From Hymenobacter ruricola (GTDB lineage Bacteria; Bacteroidota; Bacteroidia; Cytophagales; Hymenobacteraceae), in contig NZ_JADQDM010000004.1 in NCBI RefSeq assembly GCF_015694525.1, positions 62,001-126,000 on the forward strand: DNA of 64,000 nucleotides, in the 5' to 3' direction. The position numbers and the translations under genes were made by a program. Shown here one piece after another: positions 60,811 through 64,000 of this stretch. The notes beneath the pieces were generated by a model. That model worked only from the letters and a program-made list of their open reading frames with translations. It was not told the DNA's origin and made no database searches. Each line of letters opens with the position of its first letter. Position 1 is the first letter of the stretch.

Positions 60811-61797
60811 ATGAAATCCATTCACACCTTGGCCGCGGTTGCGGCGGGCTTGTCGCTGTCGCTGACGGCTTCGGCCCAGGAGCAAGCCACTACGGCGAGC
60901 AGCACCGGCTCGCACCGGCCCATTCCGCCTTCTGACCAGATGTTCCGCAAGAGCATTTGGCGGCAAGTGGACCTGCGCGAGAAACAGAACAAGCCCATGT
61001 TCTCCGAGGGCAAAGAAATAAGCCGGGTTATTCTCGACGCAGTAAAGCGCGGTGAACTGACGGCCTATAAGAACGACTCACTCACTTCTACTTACACCCC
61101 GCAGGAGGTTCAAGGCAACGCCTCCTACGTTGACGAAGCTGTGAAGCTGAGCGATGAGGAAAAAGCGGCCGGTTTCAGCCAAGCTGACCTAGGTGGCGGC
61201 GGCGACGATTGGGGTGCTCCTAAGCCTAAGAAAGGTGCCACTGGTGCTACTGCAGCCACTACCAAGCGCCAGCCTAAATTGGGTGCCAATGGAAAGCCGC
61301 TGAAGGACAAAAAGGGCAAAATTATTTATGAAACTGTAGCCGTAGCTCCTCCGCCTCCCCCCGCTCCGGTGGGTAATGAGTATCGCCCGAAGGACTTGTA
61401 TGAGATGGAAGTGAAGGAGGATATGATTTTCGACAAGAAACGGTCGAGAATGTATCACGACATCAAGTCCATTACGTTGCTGGTGCCTTCAACGCTGCCG
61501 ACTAACGTATCGGGCATTGAAAAGCCGATTGGCACGTTCAAATACAGCGACCTGGTGAAGGTGTTCCGCGCCAATCCGCAAAATGCCATTTGGTTCAACG
61601 CGGAGAACGATGCGCAGCACAAGAATCTGGCTGATGCTTTCGAACTGTGGCTGTTCAACTCGTACATCACCAAAGTGTCGAACGCCGGCGATAGCCGCTT
61701 GGATGACATCTACGGTGGTGCTCAGCAAGGCATCCTGGCTGCTCAGCAGACGGCGGCTGACTTGGTGGAGTACGAATACAACCTGTGGAGCTTCTAA
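60811..61797 (+). CDS. gldN: Gliding/type IX secretion protein GldN (PorN)
   Basis: 328 residues from ATG 60811 with signal peptide ending in SASAQ-like ASAQEQ; a GTG at 60763 would add 16 residues before it. The GldN domain is recognisable by PPSDQMFRKSIWRQVDLREK near the start and RMYHDIKSITLLVPSTLPTN, then KYSDLVKVFRANPQNAIWFN and DSRLDDIYGGAQQGILAAQQ. A Lys/Thr/Ala-rich linker with Pro repeats (VAPPPPPAPVG) sits in the middle, longer than in many GldN proteins. GldN joins GldK in the periplasmic ring. A terminator follows directly. Confidence 0.95.
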   Translation: MKSIHTLAAVAAGLSLSLTASAQEQATTASSTGSHRPIPPSDQMFRKSIWRQVDLREKQNKPMFSEGKEISRVILDAVKRGELTAYKNDSLTSTYTPQEVQGNASYVDEAVKLSDEEKAAGFSQADLGGGGDDWGAPKPKKGATGATAATTKRQPKLGANGKPLKDKKGKIIYETVAVAPPPPPAPVGNEYRPKDLYEMEVKEDMIFDKKRSRMYHDIKSITLLVPSTLPTNVSGIEKPIGTFKYSDLVKVFRANPQNAIWFNAENDAQHKNLADAFELWLFNSYITKVSNAGDSRLDDIYGGAQQGILAAQQTAADLVEYEYNLWSF

Positions 61798-61812
61798 CGT
61801 CTAGTAATAGCA

Positions 61813-61859
61813 AAAAAGAAAAAGCCCCTTGCAGCAATGCGAGGGGCTTTTTCTTTTTA
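61813..61859. terminator. Bidirectional terminator between gldN and uvrC
   Basis: AAAAAGAAAAAGCCCCT pairs with its inverse across a 12-nt loop, with A and T runs on both sides. It ends the gld operon and the convergent uvrC transcript, 16 bp after the gldN stop. Confidence 0.9.
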
Positions 61860-61870
61860 TAGACTGCGAT

Positions 61871-63706
61871 TTAACCCGGGAGTTGCCGCGCGGGCATTGG
61901 GTGGGCGGGGGCGTCGTTTTCGGCGAAATAGTTCTGCAGGACTTTGGCTTTCGCTTTGCCGACTTCGGCGATGAGCTCGGCCTCGCTGAGCTCGCGGATT
62001 TTTTTGACGGACTTGAATTTATTGAGGAGTTTTTCGGCGGTGACGGGGCCGAGACCTTTCACGTCGGTTAACTCAGTTTTGAGGGTGGCGGCGTCGCGGC
62101 GCGAGCGGTGGAAGGTGATGCCGAAGCGGTGGACTTCGTCGCGCATGCGCTGAAAAAGGCGCAGGGATTCGCTCTTCTTGTCGATGTAGAGGGGGAGGGG
62201 GTCGTTGGGCACGTAGATTTCCTCGAGGCGTTTGGCAATGCCGATGACGGGAATCTGACCCCAGAGGTTGAGGTCTTTCAGGGCTTTGACAGCCATGCTG
62301 AGCTGACCTTTGCCGCCGTCGACAATAACTAACTGCGGGAGGCTGGCGCCTTCGTCCACGAGGCGGCGGTAGCGGCGGGTCACGACTTCGTACATCGAAT
62401 CGAAGTCGTTGGGGCCGATAACGGTTTTGATGTGGTAGTGGCGGTAGTCCTTCTTGCTGGGCTTGGCGTTGCGGAAGCAGACCATGGCGGCCACCGGGTT
62501 ATCGCCCTGGAAGTTGGAGTTGTCGAAGCACTCGATGTGCTTGGGGAGCTCGGTGAGGCGCAGGTCCTTTTTGATGGTTTCCATGATGCGCACTTCGTTT
62601 ACGTCCTTGCTGCGCTCGTTCATGCTTTCCTTTTCTTTGCGGGCGTAGAGCACGTTTTTGATAGCTAAATCGAGGAGCTTGCGCTTGTCGCCGATTTGGG
62701 GGACGGCGACGGTGACGCCCGGCAGCGGCAGCTCCAGGGCCACGTTGGTGAGGATTTCGCGCGATTCGCTTTCAAACTCCTGGCGCATCTGCATGATGAG
62801 CGGGGCCAGGATTTCGGCGTCTTCCTCATCCAGCTTTTTAGTAACTTCCAGGCTTTGGGTGAGGATGATGGACCCATTCATCACCTTGAGGTAAGTGATG
62901 AAGCCCGATTTTTCGTTGCTGGCGATGGCGAAAACGTCGATGTTGGTCAGGGACGCGTTGACGATGGTCGACTTCACCTGGAAGGCCTCAATCTTGTCGA
63001 GTTTGACCTTGAACTGGTGGGCCAACTCGTACTGCATTTCCTGGGCGGCGGCGGTCATCTTCTCCCGGAAGTACTGCTTGGGGATGCGCAGGTCGCCGTT
63101 GAGGATGTTGCGGATTTGCTGGATGTAGCCGTTGTAGGTGGCCTCGTCTTCCTTGGCCACGCAGGGGGCGTTGCAGTTGCCGAGCTGCAGCTCCAGGCAG
63201 GGCCGAAACTTACCGGCTTCGACGTTGGCTACGCTCAGGTTGAAGTTGCAGGTGCGGAGCGGGTAGAGGGCCCGGATGAGCTCCAGCAGCACGTTGAGGG
63301 CGGTGCCGTTAGCGTAGGGGCCGTAGTAGCGCGAGCCGTCGTTAATCTTGTTGCGGGTGGGAATGAGACGCGGGAACCGCTCGTTGGTGAGGCAGAGGTA
63401 AGGATAGGTTTTGCCGTCTTTTAACAGAATGTTGTACTTGGGCTGGTGCTGCTTGATGAGGTTGTTTTCAAGCAGAAAGGCGTCGGACTCGCTATCCACG
63501 ATGGTAAACTCCAGGCGCTTGATGTTGCGGACCAGCTGCTGGGTTTTCTTGTTGTGGTCCTGCTTGGTGAAGTAGCTGCTCACGCGCTTGCGCAAGTCGA
63601 TGGCCTTGCCCACGTAGATGATGCCCTCGTCGTCGAAGTACTTGTACACGCCAGGCTTGTGAGGCAGGGCGTTGATTTGGGCTTGGAGCTCGGGATTGGC
63701 GGCCAT
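61871..63706 (-). CDS. uvrC: Excinuclease ABC subunit C (UvrC)
   Basis: 611 residues. The GIY-YIG nuclease domain is at the N-terminus (HKPGVYKYFDDEGIIYVGKA, DLRKRVSSYF); a Cys-containing region follows (ACNAPCVAKEDEAT-like NCNAPCVAKE), then the UVR motif region, the RNase H-like second nuclease domain (HIECFDNSNFQGDNPVAAMV, LVIVDGGKGQLSMAVKAL) and a C-terminal tandem helix-hairpin-helix (DVKGLGPVTAEKLLNKFKSV). UvrC makes both incisions in nucleotide excision repair. Length is normal. Confidence 0.97.
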   Translation of the reverse strand: MAANPELQAQINALPHKPGVYKYFDDEGIIYVGKAIDLRKRVSSYFTKQDHNKKTQQLVRNIKRLEFTIVDSESDAFLLENNLIKQHQPKYNILLKDGKTYPYLCLTNERFPRLIPTRNKINDGSRYYGPYANGTALNVLLELIRALYPLRTCNFNLSVANVEAGKFRPCLELQLGNCNAPCVAKEDEATYNGYIQQIRNILNGDLRIPKQYFREKMTAAAQEMQYELAHQFKVKLDKIEAFQVKSTIVNASLTNIDVFAIASNEKSGFITYLKVMNGSIILTQSLEVTKKLDEEDAEILAPLIMQMRQEFESESREILTNVALELPLPGVTVAVPQIGDKRKLLDLAIKNVLYARKEKESMNERSKDVNEVRIMETIKKDLRLTELPKHIECFDNSNFQGDNPVAAMVCFRNAKPSKKDYRHYHIKTVIGPNDFDSMYEVVTRRYRRLVDEGASLPQLVIVDGGKGQLSMAVKALKDLNLWGQIPVIGIAKRLEEIYVPNDPLPLYIDKKSESLRLFQRMRDEVHRFGITFHRSRRDAATLKTELTDVKGLGPVTAEKLLNKFKSVKKIRELSEAELIAEVGKAKAKVLQNYFAENDAPAHPMPARQLPG

Positions 63707-64000
63707 AGTTTTTGCAGGGCGGGGGAGTGTTGCTTAACGCGGGGACGAGGGGAATTTGTTCAGCCAGAAATACGTAGCTGTCGGCGGCGTGGCCGAAAGC
63801 GCGGAAGGCAAGTGGTTTGGGTCAGAACCGGCCCAGTTGCCTTCCGAAAGGAGTTAGTTGCTCTCGGAACCGAACAAGTTACCTTCCAAGCCGAACTAGT
63901 TGCCTTCCGAATCGAAGTAATTGCCTGAGAAGCGAAACTAGTTCGGTTTTTTCCTAAACCAGTTGCCCTCCAGGGGCAGTGAGTTTCGCTTTTCGGGCAA
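63707..64000. other. Gap after the uvrC start, partly a 21-bp array
   Basis: 294 bp up to the window edge without a credible gene. 63707-63834 should hold the uvrC promoter, but no perfect TAnnTTTG was found on the minus strand. The rest is the tandem array listed separately. An open plus-strand frame across it is a by-product of the 21-bp period (7 codons). Confidence 0.5.
63835..64000. repeat. Tandem array with 21-bp period, running off the window
   Basis: Units beginning AGTT or a close variant start at 63835, 63856, 63877, 63898, 63919, 63940, 63961 and 63982, exactly 21 bp apart without indels. The core AGTTGCCTTCCGAA is best conserved in units 1, 3 and 4; later units drift. The array continues past the right edge. 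Confidence 0.88.

Noticed and set aside
63446..63928. Plus-strand frame reaching into the 21-bp array with heptad-like repeats
   Set aside because: It starts inside uvrC in antisense, and the heptads only reflect the 21-bp DNA period.

Overview
The window is a high-GC chromosomal segment from a member of the Bacteroidota, most likely a Hymenobacter-like Cytophagales bacterium. The evidence is a PorP/SprF-GldKLMN type IX secretion operon, a cargo protein with a C-terminal sorting domain, a TonB-dependent receptor with a carboxypeptidase-like N-terminal domain, a fused MurF-alanine racemase, DUF4271 next to hemD, and many promoters of the Bacteroidota type (TAnnTTTG at -7). No rRNA, tRNA, phage, insertion sequence or CRISPR array was recognised. 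49 protein genes are called. The first is cut by the window edge.

Layout. 1-8.7 kb, minus strand: a secreted DUF4394 protein, an amidohydrolase lipoprotein, a TPR sensor kinase, OxyR and an M16 peptidase pair. 8.8-17 kb: MurF-Alr, a small secreted protein, then a TonB-dependent receptor followed by a Tat lipoprotein amine oxidase. 17.2-23.4 kb: a duplicated convergent pair (alpha/beta-hydrolase-like protein plus carboxypeptidase-domain protein) with an OmpA lipoprotein between the copies; both hydrolase copies have Gly where the nucleophilic Ser is expected. 23.6-26 kb: FeoA-FeoB iron uptake. 26.3-36.7 kb: a MacAB-TolC-like efflux operon (adaptor, TolC, ATPase, two permeases), a GIN-domain protein, and an NtrC-type sigma-54 regulator with its kinase; a sigma-54-like promoter lies before the adaptor gene. 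36.7-49.5 kb: ammonium transporter, methylase, sorting-domain cargo, esterase, OprB-type porin, Uma2 nuclease, FabH, ArfB, MgtE and cyanophycinase. 49.6-55.8 kb: a MORN-like lipoprotein, YraN, LipB, a WecA-type transferase, DUF4271 and HemD. 55.9-61.8 kb: the type IX secretion/gliding operon. 61.9-63.7 kb: UvrC.

The most unusual content is between the genes. Several families of inverted repeats sit at or inside stop codons. Some have arms that are themselves short tandem repeats of 7, 8 or 9 bp. One of the 7-bp family is inserted in frame inside murF-alr. Three further arrays, unrelated in sequence, share a period of about 21 bp or its double (42, 43 and 21 bp), which is two or four turns of B-DNA.

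Limits: all calls come from reading the sequence. Start codons are often ambiguous in this GC-rich genome, and I moved several to fit promoters and signal peptides. Product names rest on recognised motifs, not database searches.
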